From contig CM036240.1 of assembly GCA_020698575.1 (NCBI GenBank), positions 29,084,711 through 29,148,710 on the forward strand: DNA of 64,000 bases, given 5' to 3'. Below the pieces are notes generated by a model that was not told the origin of the DNA, ran no database searches, and worked only from the letters and a program-made list of their open reading frames with translations. This document shows, one piece after another, positions 22,571 through 35,070 of the stretch (within the stretch, counting starts at the first letter, position 1; every line of letters begins with the position of its first letter). The position numbers and the translations under genes were made by a program. This stretch comes from Bostrychus sinensis (lineage: Eukaryota > Chordata > Actinopteri > Gobiiformes > Eleotridae).

Positions 22571-23559
22571 AAATTATATTTTTTATTTGTTTATTTATTT
22601 ATTTATTCATTTATTTTTCAACTTAGGACCTATAGATATTTTTGAGTGTTTGGGAAGTCTTGTTGGCATATACTGTTGCCCTGCTACAATTCTGGACTGC
22701 ACTTGCACTAAATCCTTAGAAGTGCTGGCCAGCAATATACTTGGTTTTTGAGGTCTTGAACTAAAAAAAAAAAATCTTTAGTGACAGCATATTAGCATAA
22801 CACATTGACTTGAAGAAATATGCAGTGATACATGCATATGAAATCCCAACTACAATGTAAAGCTTACAGGTTATTAACATTTAAACTAGAGCTACATGTT
22901 AACACAACATTTCCTCCCTCTGTGTACATGCACCAGCCAAATGACAGACAGACCTGCACATGAACAAGGAAAAATATATTCATTCAACGCTAAACGGAAA
23001 TGGAAACGACAGATATGCTAATAGCTTTCAGGAGCTTGCTTGCACCAGCACTGGAGACCACCCACACCTGACTTCAGCACGTTAACCAAATTAAAACATA
23101 TCCCATGAGCCGCCAGGTTCTCATAAAGACCAAACCGCAAATTTCCCCAACCGGCTCCATCTCTATCACCTACAGTCGCCCCCCACCTGCGCGGCTTCCT
23201 TTAACTCGATATACCGGCAAGCCCCTGTTTGAGCCCTTGGGATACCCCCTACGGTACCGCATGATGTTGGACGCAGCAGGAAACTGACGCAGTCAAAATG
23301 GCAACTGTAGGAATAAGATCCATGATGAAGGCTTGCTCTACATTTGTTTTTATTCTGCCAGATCTTTTCATGCTGCAAAGACTTGGAATATTTTTTGTAT
23401 CAAAGTCGGAGGATTTGCACTTGTGAAACCCGAGGGGAGCCCAACCTCTTTTATCTGTCATTTGAGAAAACTCTAACTTACTTCCATTGAATGCAAGCAT
23501 TAATTTGCAGCTAATTCCGAGATTGTTGATAAGAAATAGAATTACACTATTTGATTGAC
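22571..23559. other. Intergenic, no gene seen
   Basis: A (TTTA)n-like stretch lies near 22577-22620. 23030-23300 is less AT-rich and unique. No coding signal was recognised. Confidence 0.3.
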
Positions 23560-23800
23560 TGAAGCTTGTATTATTTTATCATTAATCGAAGATGCCAAAG
23601 AATTCTAATTGTGTCTTTTTCATTTTGAACCAATTTGTCTTTAGCCTTCTGGCTTGTGGCGAAGCAAAAGTAATTATCTCCAGCAAGCTGGATTAATATC
23701 ACTTTAGAAAAATTTGCAGCGCCGTGATGAAGTTGTACTATTAAATTTACCACAGAAAGGGAAGGGGAAGCATCGCTTAGTCAACATTTCAAGGCTACAC
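23560..23800. other. CNE-like unique segment
   Basis: Non-repetitive sequence with 'gcaaaagtaattatctcc', 'ctggattaatatcac' and several other TAAT cores. Looks like a developmental enhancer-type element, by inference. Confidence 0.35.
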
Positions 23801-24057
23801 TAATCCATGGTAAATGACTCGAGGTTAGTGAGTGGCACTTGGATGGAGAGGTGAATGAATGCTGTTGAGTTTGAGTTTGTCATAAGCACCGGTGGTAGAA
23901 AATACCCTCTCATGGTTGGTGGAAGCATGCATGTCTTCAAATACTTCTAAATGGACAGCTAATTGCATCTCAATGCATTTACTGTAGGCTGACATGTTAA
24001 ATACCTAATTTATAAAAATCCATCTATTACCATTTAAAATTAGCACAGAGATAAGTA

Positions 24058-24596
24058 TAGAGCTGTTATTGTAGCAAAAATATCTGTGCATGGTTAAATA
24101 GATTTGTGTTTGTAATATTTGTGTATGTGTAATACAGTTTGTGCATGTGTAATACAATTTGTATGTGCTTATCAAGTTTTGTGTGTGCGTATTAAGATTT
24201 GTGTGTACATATTCAGATTTGAGCATGCATAATACAAATTGTGCGTGTCAAAGGATTTATTTGTGCGTATTACAATTTATGCATGCGTAATACAGTTTGT
24301 ACGCGAGTAATACAATTTGTCTGTACTGCAATTTGTGTGTGCATAATAAGACTTGTGTATGTGTAAAATTATATGTAAATGCAACAGTGCTAAAAGTTCG
24401 AAGTCTTATGGACAGAGCTCTAATTACTCATAAATCTTTTTGCTACAGTGCTGCAGAAATCATAATACACACACACAAATCTTATTACGCATGCACAAAT
24501 CTTAATATGCACACATAAAACATGATACACACATTTTAATACAGACAAATCTATTTACACACACACACAAATCTTTTTCCCTACAATAATAGCCCC
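24058..24596. mobile_element. Palindromic element built from minisatellite units
   Basis: The left arm 'gctgttattgtagcaaaaat' with 'ttaaatagatttgtg' (24060-24107) is matched by the reverse complement of 24545-24596 ('gctattattgtagggaaaaa' with 'gtaaatagatttg'). The left part carries units of about 22 bp such as 'tttgtgtgtgcgtattaag'. The right part carries the same units inverted ('acacacaaatcttatta'). A further inner copy of the end word is near 24430-24450. No target duplication was found. Confidence 0.6.
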
Positions 24597-24754
24597 ATAA
24601 TAACACAGCCTTGGACACAGCAAAGATGAGGAATGTGTAGATAACTGTGAACTGGTAAAAACATATTTAAAAAATCTACCCTTTTCAAAGTATGCCGCAT
24701 TTTTGGTCTTTTGTAGCCTTTATTTGACAGAGGCAGTGAAGTTGCTGGTCAGGA

Positions 24755-24902
24755 AATGGAATTTCAGAGAGGAATGGCCGGAGCCAGATGTAAACCTGGG
24801 TAGGTTACATACAGTTCTAGTCGACATTATTGTTATTGCACAAGAGTCATAATGCAAATTCAGTGGTTTGTGCTCTACCAAGTGAACCACCAAGGTGCCC
24901 TA
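24755..24902 (-). repeat. tRNA-derived SINE, head region
   Basis: On the minus strand: 'gggcaccttggtggttcact' then 'tggtagagcac' (box A-like), and further on 'aggtttacatctggctccgg' (decayed box B). This matches the layout of a widespread fish tRNA-SINE. Confidence 0.6.
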
Positions 24903-26235
24903 ATGCTCTCGGGCTAATGATGAAATGGATTCCTGCAAAGCATCATGACAAACTGTGAACAGCAATGGTCAGTTTATAGTCAAAAGAGACTAAAAAGCCT
25001 TGCATAATTTGTCAGAGAACAGTGCAAGGTTTATGATGGTAGTGCTTTGAAGGCAAAAAAAGATCAGGAAAAAAATCAAGTCACAATGAGACAAGATACA
25101 TAGGTAAGTCATCTGGGCTTAGTTTATACAATTTTTCAAGATGTTTTACCATTCATCAAAAATGACTTTTTCAATTGTGAAGTAAGCTGTTGAGAGAGAT
25201 GGGTTGGAAGGAGGAGTTATTGACCTGAAACAAAATTCTATTGGTCTAGAGTGGATGAAAGCCTTAACCTAGATTCAGGTTGTTGGCAGTCATGTGTCCT
25301 CAGCTGGAGAGCATGGGATGGGTCGTTAACCCTCCTGAGGACCATTAGCATAATCTGCTTCTTTTGATGTTAATAGGTTGCATATAGGTGAGGCACAATT
25401 TTTAAAAGAAATATCCAAACAGAAAATCCCCAAGTATTGAATATGATTATTTTTTGTTAGCAACTGGGTCTATAAACACAACATAATAATCTTGTGGCTA
25501 AATGCAGCCTACTGACAGCAATAACTCCTATGTGTTTGAATAATATTACCACTTTTGGATGTTATAGTGAAGAAATAATTAAACTTTAAGTCACTTGTAC
25601 TGACAAATAAGACTTTGAACTTATGTGCCAGTTTTGTTTCATGTTGATAGACGCAGTACTTGCAAAGATATTAACCATAAATCTGCATTTGAATCTTTAG
25701 CAGCAGAGTCTTCCATAGAATTATTTCCTGCCTCAGCTCAGTTTTAAACTATAGGCTCTTTAGAATGGACATCATGTGAACAAAACCTATTGGCCGGAAT
25801 GAAAATGTTTTGGTCTGGGTTTTAAGAGCTGGCTAAAATTCAGGAAGGAAGGTCTGTGTCTTTCAGCTGAAGGTGTACTGTGGACACTGGTTTATGTTAT
25901 GTTGATATAATCTCTTTTGCAGAGGCTGTCTGGTTTCCCTAATGTACTGTCCATTGCTGTTATCACTCTGGTAGATGGAGTACTGAACATTGTTGTGATT
26001 CAATTATCTGGCATCACTGAGTCTTCACAGACAGGTCACCATGAGACACAGCACTTTTAATTAACATAAAATATATTAAAACATGTATTGATAAATAATA
26101 AAGCAAAAGATCATGCAATAGTCATAAACTGAAGATACTTGTTAGAAAGTTGCCTCAGCAGCATAAGACGATGGATTGTAGAATGCAAAAAAATGTCAGT
26201 CTAACAATATAATGTGAATACAGCATTATTGATCT
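24903..26235. other. Intergenic, no gene seen
   Basis: AT-rich, no recognisable ORF, RNA gene or intact mobile element. Confidence 0.4.
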
Positions 26236-26375
26236 CCAGCAAAGAGATCGTGGGTGCCATCCTCGGGCCGGTCAAGTCTCAATCTCTCTAAGTGGAGTCT
26301 GCATGGAGGCTCCAGTACCCACGACCCCTAATGGGAATAAACAAAAGAAGATGAAGGAATAAATAAATGAATGAA
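26236..26375 (+). repeat. SINE-like fragment
   Basis: 'agcaaagagatcgtgggtg' (box-B side), 'agtggagtctgcatg', 'aggctccagtacccacgacc' and a 'gggaataaacaaaagaagat' then 'gaatgaac' tail. The middle of the family is deleted. Confidence 0.6.
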
Positions 26376-26683
26376 CAAAAGGAATGGTCATAAACTGCAG
26401 ATACTTGCCAGAAAGTTGCATCAGCAGCACTAAATTATAGATTGTAGAATCCAAAAAATGTCAAGTTTAACAAAAGAAATAAAGTCAAATCAAATTTGAA
26501 TAAAGCATTATTGACACTGTAATGTTCTCTGCAGTTGCCCATGAAAATCATATTTTTTTCTATTATTTAAAAATGTAAAAATATAAATAAGTTTCTAGTT
26601 GATGAACATGCTCCATATTCATCTTTCACACCTCCTCATTGTCCTGCAGTTACATAACCCTGTCTCTTGTATTCAGGGCGTTC

Positions 26684-26710
26684 ACAAACACACACACACA
26701 CACACACACA
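26684..26710. repeat. (CA)n microsatellite
   Basis: Uninterrupted CA repeats after 'ttcacaaa'. Confidence 0.95.
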
Positions 26711-27840
26711 TACTACAGCCTTGTGGCAGGTTGTGTCTCACTTGGGGGCCGTTCTTTTTTTGACGGAGGCTGCCACTTCAAGCGAACAAACCGGCGTTTC
26801 AAGTGCTGCCAACAGCCCTTCTGTGCTCGTCCCTCCTTCCACCTTTTGTCTTCAAGTGGCGCTCCATGTCACGCGCAGGCCTCTTAGCGCTGCTCGCTGA
26901 CCCCGCCACCGACCCCCCAACCCAAATCTGTGTGTGGAGGAAATGTCATCCAGGCTCTTGTTATTGCAGCTGGCCCGGGAGCTACCTCTGCCATGGAGAC
27001 CGTCCCAAATTTGCAGGACAACTTGGCCAAATATCTTTTTTCAAATGTTTCTGTCCAGGCCTTAAGATAACAAACAAGGGGAAGTCATTTACTCCAGTTC
27101 GGTATCACGAGGTAGTCATAAAAAAAGGTTGGATGACCCTGCCAAGAGGGTTATCCGCTTTTTGAGAGTGTCTGAAGGAGGGAAGGACCACAGAGGTGTC
27201 AGAAATGAGGTAAGAAGCACCACATCGGGGACTTAAAGGTTAAAAAAGGGTTGGAGATGTTATTCAAATAGACAAGGGAAGCTAAAAATCTTCCATATTG
27301 TGGCGGGGTCTTGACGTAGGACCCGTTTCCTGCTTTGAGACTTGTGTGCCACTTTTGTCCAGCTAGCGTTGACTTGTTAGCACAGGCAAGCAAATGATGA
27401 CGTCAATGTCATCAGAACAAAAATGCTATTTGTGTAGAGTTTTGCAAATGGAACAAAATAAAAAATAGTTAATTTTCCAAATTAGGGTTCGCTCTAGACA
27501 TTTGGCTAGCTTAACACAGGGCAGCTAACCATCTGCAGAATGTGCAGAGGTCAAAGGTTATAATTTAAGTAGCCATATAAACCTGAGATGGAGTTCCGAT
27601 TTCGACTGAAGGCCGTTATCACACACAAAAGGCGGAAGGTATTCCAAATTTTACCAGTGAAGGGCATGTGAGTCAATTTATAGCTATTTAAAACTGTAAC
27701 TGCATCCTGAACGTGTTCTGAAGTGAGAGCCAGTATGGGGCTACTCCAAATTAGCAATATACTGGCAAGAGTACATAGCAAAATATGCTACCAGTTCTAC
27801 TTTACTATTTTTCCTACTACGACTGAGAAATGCTTTTTCA
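26711..27840. other. Intergenic; unique segments, no gene recognised
   Basis: 26760-27170 has balanced composition and a 120-residue plus-strand frame (26803-27165) that I do not recognise and that shows no domain. The rest is AT-rich. The segment could be a conserved non-coding region. Confidence 0.3.
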
Positions 27841-27844
27841 GCTG

Positions 27845-27930
27845 TGAAGGTAGCTTATTGCGAATGAAAGGCATATCATAAAGGGGAGACCTGGGTTCAA
27901 ATCCCAGTCTCAGCGCAGGTTTCGCCTCAA
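27845..27930 (+). repeat. tRNA-like SINE head
   Basis: Box B with a perfect T-arm: 'cctgggttcaaatcccag' at about 27890-27907. A box A-like 'ggtagcttattg' is upstream at 27848. The acceptor stem cannot be closed, so this is a tRNA-derived repeat and not a tRNA gene. Confidence 0.45.
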
Positions 27931-28108
27931 TACATGCTAGGTTAATTAAGAAATGCACTGATATACACTTTGTTAAATGTTAGTTTTTGTTTGTGTTTTT
28001 AACTGAATTTTCTGATTTTAATGATTCAGATTTTGTCTTAATTTTGGGTAACCTTCATTACTCCAAAATATTTTCAGGTACTGTGAATGTAAAAAATTAA
28101 AGTGAATG

Positions 28109-28141
<33 letters not shown>

Positions 28142-28170
28142 AACACACAAACATACACACACACACACAA
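28109..28170. repeat. (CA)n microsatellite, interrupted
   Basis: CA/AC repeats with 'aaac' and 'acat' interruptions. Confidence 0.95.
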
Positions 28171-29597
28171 AATGACATATATATAATATTTAATTTTAGT
28201 TGGGTTTTTTGTGTGGCTTTTTTGTTGCTTTTTTTTGCAAATTTATGCTAACTTTAAAATGGATATAACAGCAACTGAACAGGCTAAAATCTTGAGTGGT
28301 ACAATTCCTACCATCCAAGTAATTCATTGAGCTCAGAGTTATTTTCCTTGTACTGTATATAAACAAAGCTGTAACCTGTTTTATCTATAAAAATGAATGA
28401 AAAATGAAACAAAAACAAGTAAATAAGTATTACTAATGTGTGGCTGGCCATGTGCATCAACACATCCAATGCTATTAATTGATACTTGCAATAAAAAAAT
28501 TGAAAAAATACAAGACTGAAATATGTAGAGTTATGGCTGCAAAAAGCTGTTACTCAATATGTGCAAGTTCTAAATAATGGATTTTTTAAGAATCATCAGG
28601 TTCAGTGACTGATCTACTGTCAAATGCCATAGGGAATAATAACAAAAATGTGATGTTAAACCAAAGCAGTTGTGCTAAGCTAAACCAGAGCACCCACCAA
28701 GAATCATTTACTAATATCAAACGTATGTCTTTTGGTTTTGGGAATCTCCTATAGGCCTGTCATTATCAACTCATTATCTTCAGTTTAGACTGTAGTATGA
28801 TTCAACACCAGGCCAAATCAAAAACACGCACTCGCAATCAAACACTATAGCTTCAGGAAAGTGCAAATGAAATACGACTTCTCCAGAAACACTTTTATTT
28901 AAGCGGTGGCTCCCCAAATTGGTGGGGATTTAGCCTCATCGCTCATGCAGAAAATTTTACCACCAATAAGTCCCGATGGCAGCAGTGCTAGCCAAAACAC
29001 CTCCCCGGGCTTAGCGGTAATCACGGAGTGTAATGACACAGGACCACATCAACGCGGCGCGGCAGCTCTGCGGGTTCCACTCATTCACCCCCACCACTTC
29101 TTTCTCATCGCACAGATAACTCCAATATTTTTTTCCCGTATATTTTCTTACATCTACAGTTCACAGCAGCCTGTCACGTAATACGGTACAGCTTGTTGAA
29201 ATATTTAAGCGTGGTTCAGCATCTCCATAGTTGTTTCTCATATCTTTTACTTGAAACACATTCCTCTTCTGCACCGTGTTGAGAGAAACCTAATAAAACC
29301 ACATAAACTAATGCTATTACTGCAAGTCCAAATTTCATTACTTTTGATTAAAACACAGAGGAGGTCCAAAGGTCACACTATCTTACGATCAATTGATTTC
29401 TATGATGTGATTAGGCCTGAGCTTTCATCTGAAAGCCAATGATTTGTATCATCAGTCACATCTCAATTGGATTAAGGCAAATTTACACCAGGGCTGAAAG
29501 ATTCAAAATATGATAATGCAATGTCTCACAATCTTTGTTTACTTTTTAAACAATTGTTGCAAAGTTACACAGGTTATTGTTTAAGTGTAAAAACAAG
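28171..29597. other. Intergenic; a CNE-like part
   Basis: Mostly AT-rich. 28895-29175 has mixed composition and CpGs and is not repetitive, so it may be a conserved non-coding element. No gene was recognised. Confidence 0.3.
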
Positions 29598-30118
29598 TGC
29601 ACACGGTGGCAGAGTGGAATCTGTTGCTGCACCATAGCAAGGAGATTGTGGGTTCAATCCCCAGTCTCACCAACACATCATCATCTCATTGAGTTAAGTT
29701 GGGATGTCCAAAAGTGGGACCCATGGGCTGTATTGGGTCCTTTTAGGGGTTTGATATGGCATGCAAAGGGAGGGGGGGGGGGGGGGGCTGTGATTCATAA
29801 GGGATATCTACCTTTACTCAATTCTGCACTGGAAATTCATTTTAGGGCAAACCTTTGGGCCCCCTTAGAGTTTTTCCCAGCATCCACATTGGCAAAGTGG
29901 TTTGCACTCTCAATTTATAGAATTTGTGACTCTTACATTTCTTTAGATAATGTATGGCTAGTGTATGTTTCTAGCTGTTAGCCCTGCAACTAACTGGCCA
30001 TTGTTCATTGTTATTGTCACAGTGCTGCACTGTGGTCACCCAATTTTCCTTATAGGTTGAAGAATTGGTCAAATGCACAAAACCAGTTTCCTTATGGGGA
30101 CAATAAAGTATACCTTAC
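29598..30118 (+). repeat. tRNA-headed SINE, interrupted
   Basis: The head at 29598-29680 is 'cacggtggcagagtggaatc' with box B 'gggttcaatcccc'. The tail at 29990-30118 is 'tggccattgttcattgttat', 'aaatgcacaaa' and 'atggggacaataaagtatac'. The intervening 300 bp, including a poly-G run, is foreign to the family. Confidence 0.55.
29770..29788. repeat. Poly-G run
   Basis: Near-perfect G run inside the interrupted SINE. Confidence 0.9.
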
Positions 30119-30655
30119 CTTACTTTCTACTCAACAAACAAACACATTCAAGATCCAAACCACTAATTCCTGAGTCATGACTATTGTTGTGTCTCAGAAT
30201 TCTCAATATTCCCATGTCTGCATGCCTATTCCCACTAATAATGCCATACATCAGCCTCTAAACAGGGCTTTATGTTCCATTGTAACACACACTGTGGCTC
30301 CCCCTCTATGTACATATATCTCACCTGTCAGGACCGGCCCATGCCTAAAACAGAAGTACAAAAACTTGCTGCATCTAACTGGGCCCTGTAATTACATCGT
30401 TTAATGCATTGTTAACCACATTAAGAGCCGGCAGCCTCACCATACCTTCTGTTAATGTAGCGAGCAAAAAGGGCTTCAAGGGTTAGCGCAAAATTAGCCA
30501 CTGACAGTTTGAATGATTGCTTGCATCCACTTCCCTTGCATGATTTTATATAATGCATATGCTTTTGTTGTTCCGCAGGCATCACTAGATTTCTGTTTTG
30601 CACTGCTGCTTCCTGTAAACCTGAGCTAACCTCGCTTTACAGGTTCCAGCTCTGT
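30119..30655. other. Intergenic, no gene seen
   Basis: No coding or structured RNA signal recognised. Confidence 0.35.
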
Positions 30656-30835
30656 GTTTTTCTCTAAACATTGCTTATAATTAGCCTCGAGAGACATCGA
30701 GAGAAGGCTTTTTTTTTTTTATAATTGATTGGGCTAATTGTGATGCTTAATTATTAGCATTTTCGCCGCCTATATGAAAAGGAGTATTTAGCGAAATGGC
30801 AAACAGCTGCCCCATTTATAGCCCTCATTTGTTTG
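30656..30835. other. CNE-like unique segment
   Basis: 'ttataattagcctcgagag', 'ataattgattgggctaattg' and 'gcttaattattagcatttt' form a dense cluster of homeodomain-type TAAT/ATTA cores in non-repetitive sequence. Typical in look of a deeply conserved enhancer; inference. Confidence 0.4.
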
Positions 30836-31353
30836 GACTGTTCAGAGCTGCTTCTGTTCCTCTGTGTTTGGATACCTTTGCCCTATCGAGGTAATGGCAC
30901 TGGTGGGAGGTATGAAAATGAGCAGTAGAGAACAAGCAGAGTGCACTATTAGGCTGTTGGTGGTGGATAACTGCAGTTTTTACAAATGTAAACATCAGCA
31001 TTTGCCTTACAAGACTTTTTGCAATGCCTGTTTGGATAACTTAAGCTTTAGTGTTTCTATACATCTAGATTTTAGGCTGGTACAGCACGGTTTGGTACAG
31101 GTATCCTATAAAGAGGCTGGAGTGGCTGTCTGCAAGAGAGCAGCAACTACTAAAGTCATACAAGTGCCATAGAAAATGTCTTTTTATTATAAAATTTACT
31201 GAACTCATGTTTATTTCCAGTATGTTGGCTGTGTTGTTTGCTATGAGACAAGATAGACAATAAAGCTAATAAACATTTGCATGTTTTTGCAGTCTTCAAG
31301 CTTTGTGTGTGTTACTTATAATGCACTGGTATAAAGTTTATAATCTTTCCTTC

Positions 31354-31530
31354 AGGTCTATTCCTTCTTGGGTCGCCTCCGCAAATCCTCTGTTTCCTTG
31401 TGTGCAGTGATCCGCAAACGTTTTACGTTGGATGCCCTTCCTGATGCAGTCCCGCTCCATTTATCCAGGCTTAGAACCAGCACATTACACTGGATTGGCA
31501 CCCCTTGTGGCTGGATGTGTAGAATGTTTA
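31354..31530 (-). repeat. SINE fragment ('cctggataaatg' family)
   Basis: On the minus strand: 'gtgctggttctaagcctgg', 'ataaatgga', 'aggaagggcatccaacgtaa', 'gaaacagaggatttgcgg' and 'aggcgaccc'. This is the well-known fish repeat with the 'gatgcccttcctga' word on the other strand. Confidence 0.75.
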
Positions 31531-31532
31531 TA

Positions 31533-31690
31533 AGGGGCCGCCATATGGCTCAGTGGTAAAGCTGCAGCACATATGCAGCTAAACTACAGCCTCCTATATT
31601 TTAGGAGGAGAGAGCGCCAGGGCACACCTTATTTCATTGTTTATGAAACTCTTCAGTTGTATGCACATGACAAATAAACTTGAACTTGAC
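31533..31690 (+). repeat. Retroposon with tRNA-like start
   Basis: Starts 'gccgccatatggctcagtgg' (box A-like) and ends 'atgcacatgacaaataaact' then 'tgaacttga', a tail seen in other fish retroposons. No clear box B. Confidence 0.45.
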
Positions 31691-31788
31691 TCCAACAGTT
31701 ACCGGAATGTAAACAGATTTCTGACTGTACTGTCAATAAAGGCTATGAAAAAAAGATAAAAAAGTTTAATTGGTGAGCACACTTGTGT

Positions 31789-32220
31789 TAGGACTGGGAC
31801 GATATGGCTTAGTCACGGTGCAGTATTATCATGATACTTTTGTGCTGATACAATTTGTATTGTTATTCTGATATATTGAAATCCAACACAAATTTATGAT
31901 TGCAATATTTTCTCCTTTAATTTAAAATCAAGTTCACTTATTTGCTTAATTATACAAAAAACACAAGTCATATTTCTAAAAGTCAGTCTGACATTTATTT
32001 ATTACTTTTAATCATGTCACAGTATTTGGCAGACCAAGTGCTTAGAAGTGCAGTGCTGCCCTCTACATTCCCGGCAGAACTATTCACCACTTTTGGCCCA
32101 CATTTGACTGTGAAAGCAGTGCATCTCTGTTGCATCATGTCACTAAAGGATCAAAAGTATGGATACTTTCATCACAGAATATTTTGATATACCACAAAAC
32201 CTTTTTTTTCCCCAGCCCTA
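31789..32220. mobile_element. hAT-type MITE
   Basis: The left end is TAGGACTGGGACGATATGG; the reverse complement of the right end is TAGGGCTGGGG. This matches fish TAGGGCTGGGCGATA families. Flanking 8-mers acttgtgt and ttttatgt agree at 5 of 8 positions, compatible with a decayed target duplication. No transposase frame. Confidence 0.6.
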
Positions 32221-32244
32221 TTTTATGTTGATGAATGTTAAAAT

Positions 32245-32430
32245 GAAATGAATGGGTTCAATTCCCAGGCCTGCCAATAGACTTTCAGTTCTAATTGTCA
32301 GCCCTACTATTAACAGAGCATTGTCCACTTCAGGACTAAAGTGGCAGAAATAGGCTCCAGTCCCCACAGTATAAGTGGTGTTTGAATTATTCTCTGTATA
32401 GTATATACACATTATATGTTTATTATGTGA
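32245..32430 (+). repeat. SINE-like fragment
   Basis: A box B word 'gggttcaattccc' near 32253, then after a gap 'cattgtccacttcagg' and 'aataggctccagtcccc'. The tail is decayed. Confidence 0.5.
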
Positions 32431-32474
32431 AGCATAGTTCAGACTCAGTTTTATTGGCTCTAGTGAATAAATAT

Positions 32475-32641
32475 GAGAGTAAATGGTTGTTTGTATCTGT
32501 ATCTCTCTGTGTCAGCCCTGTGACTATCTGGCTCCTGTCCAGGGTATACCCCTTCTAACGCCCAAAGTTACTGGGATAGGCTCCAGTATTTGCGACCCCT
32601 AACTGCAATTAGTGGAAGAAGATGAATGAATGAATGAATGA
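32475..32641 (+). repeat. SINE-like 3' fragment
   Basis: 'aatggttgtttgtatctgta', 'tctctgtgtcagccctgtga', 'tccagggtatacccc' and 'gggataggctccag', then a perfect (TGAA)n tail, 'gatgaatgaatgaatgaatg'. The best preserved tail of this family in the window. Confidence 0.75.
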
Positions 32642-34939
32642 TTATGCTGTGCACAGAAAACTTACCATCACATCCTGGGCAATTTGCTTGAATAGCTTGT
32701 GCAATGAAGTAACTTATAGAAAAAAATATTAAATATGCTTTACAAATATGCATTTTTACTGCATGGAAGACATAGAAGAACATTCACATTTTGTTTTCAT
32801 TCCAGGTTCTTTCTTTTTGTCTGGAAAGTTGCCTAGACAAGAGCACTTGAGGTGTATCGCTCTAGTTAACCTTAAATTACCCCTGTAAAGCCCATAATCC
32901 CTCTTTTCCACTCTCCTTGTGACCGGAGCACTCCAGTCCCCCCGAGCTGTCCGTATACAAGCCTATATTTACTGTACGACCCGGTGTCCGTCTCAGCGTG
33001 TACTTTCGAAAATCCCTATTTGTCTAGGTTTCCATGCAGACCTGACAGTGACCTCTGATCGCTCAGGTGTGAGTGCTGCTGCTGCCGTTGTCTTCGCTTG
33101 GTCTACTTTGTATGCCGTACCCTTCCACTGTAAACAGGATTTGTTTGTTTCCTTTTTTTTTTTCCTGTATAGCTGCAGCCAACAGGACCGGAACAGCAAC
33201 CAGGAGGTCAGGCCGGGACAAGGGCAACAGCAGAAGCCCGTCTGAATAATGCAGCGTGAATCTGTGGTCATACATGTGTGTCCGAATACTAAAAGGGTAC
33301 AAATGTGAAAATGCAAATAAAGCTTGTTTTGATTTATGGGTGTATGTATGTCAAATTCGAGGCCTGTGGGGTTTATCTGACCCTATTTTATTACGCTATG
33401 AAATCAAGAAAACAACAGCCAAGGACAAACAAAACAAAATTAACTGTTGAAAAATAGGTTTTGGGAGTGAATGTGCTGGGTTGCTAGTTATAAAATTGCA
33501 TCTAATAACACAAATAACATGGAAGCATTGTGTAGATAGTTACAAAAATACTCAAAATAGTATTGCAATTATAAGAAATTTGTGAGAAAATCACTAAAGT
33601 CTGTTTTGTCTGAGGCATTGCACTGTGTTTGCATCAGAATAACTGATGGTACAAACACTTGTATAGGACAACTTGATCTCAATGGGTTCCTTTCTGGTTA
33701 AATAACAGGTGAAAAAAGAAAAATTTACGTAGAACATGAACCAATGGTGTGACAGCAATGACAGTAGTGGGCATGTTTTAGCTTTGACAAGGAAATGACC
33801 ATTCAAAATGACCGTTATTATTTTTACTGATAACAATAATACAGCTGATTTATTAACAATTATAAAAATGTTTACGTAATTGCCAAGTTGTTTTTGTTTA
33901 CATTTTTTGTTTTGGTTCTAAAACTGCATCGCTGATCAGTAGAAAGACTGGCAGCCCACAGACCATTGTTTTGATTTAGACTGTAAAAAAACTGACTTCG
34001 GAAAATCTCATGTTCATGAGATCAGGTTGGAAAAGACATGGATCACCACGATAACAACAAAACAATAAACAAATAAATACATCATTAGAAATGCTTGGTG
34101 CAGTACAGAGTTATATTTAAGGGAATGTTTCTGTTTCTAGTTTACTAATTCAGTGATAAATTAATTTGTTATTAAACGTTTTTGCAGAGCTTTAGCTCTG
34201 ATAACTCCATTCATTATATACAGATAAGTACATTTTTGCACATAAGTGTGAGAGCCCATATTTAAAATTACATTTTCATCGTTAGTAGCCACACTGTCCT
34301 CCTGTGACAGATGGAGTCCCCATGATTGTGACGTCAATTCGGTAACTCGGAGTCCAACACTTCCGCACGAGTCTCTGAGCAAAAATCCCTACTCAGGATG
34401 GTGTTCAGGACCATTTTTCTGAGTTGGAATTTCATGTATCATGAACGGGGCATAAAACAAATAACACAGTGGCTATTTTCATCTAGAGCCAGCCCCTCTG
34501 AAAGGAAAAGTGACTGTCCTGCTAATGTCACAAGAGTGTGTGTTGCATCCTGTGCTGTGCGATCAAATCTTGTGCGTGAAAAAAGCAACCCCTTCATAAG
34601 TGGACTGTGGTCATAGTGCATTGTGGGCCATTTGCAGGGAGGTGAAGCCGCAGGTGCATTCTTTGAGAATAAGCCAAACGGAGATGAGCTTCAGAGGAAG
34701 TGGAGAATTTAACCATTTGGAACACACTTGGAGAGGCGTTGATGACATGGACCACTCTGAAATGGTCCAGCCATGAAGGATCCTTGCAATTAGGAAATGA
34801 TCAAAATTACACATGGATCATTACCATCTCTCAGATGCTTTTGTGTGACTGACAAAGATGGCACCAGAGCAGTCAAAATTGGTTCATTAAATATGCATTT
34901 AGTTACATAGTACCTTACCACATTGTTAGAAACATTTAC
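32642..34939. other. Intergenic, no gene recognised
   Basis: AT-rich with scattered mixed segments (32900-33240, 34290-34800). Overlapping short frames on both strands around 32919-33316 have no recognisable domain. Confidence 0.35.
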
Positions 34940-35070
34940 AGAGAAGGTGGTTTGTAGAGGTCAGGTGTTCAATTCCCCAACATGGAAAGAAAAACTCCAG
35001 CCACATAATGTGCCAGTCCCAAACCTGGATAAATGGAGAATGTTATGTCAGGAAGGGCATATGGTATAAA
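34940..35070 (+). repeat. SINE fragment ('cctggataaatg' family)
   Basis: 'ggtgttcaattccccaa' (box B side), 'gtgccagtcccaaacctgg', 'ataaatggag', then 'gtcaggaagggcatatgg'. A plus-strand copy of the same family as 31354-31530. Confidence 0.7.

Noticed and set aside
27890..27907. Possible tRNA gene (perfect T-arm with TTCAAAT loop)
   Set aside because: No acceptor stem or anticodon arm can be closed; better explained as a tRNA-derived repeat.
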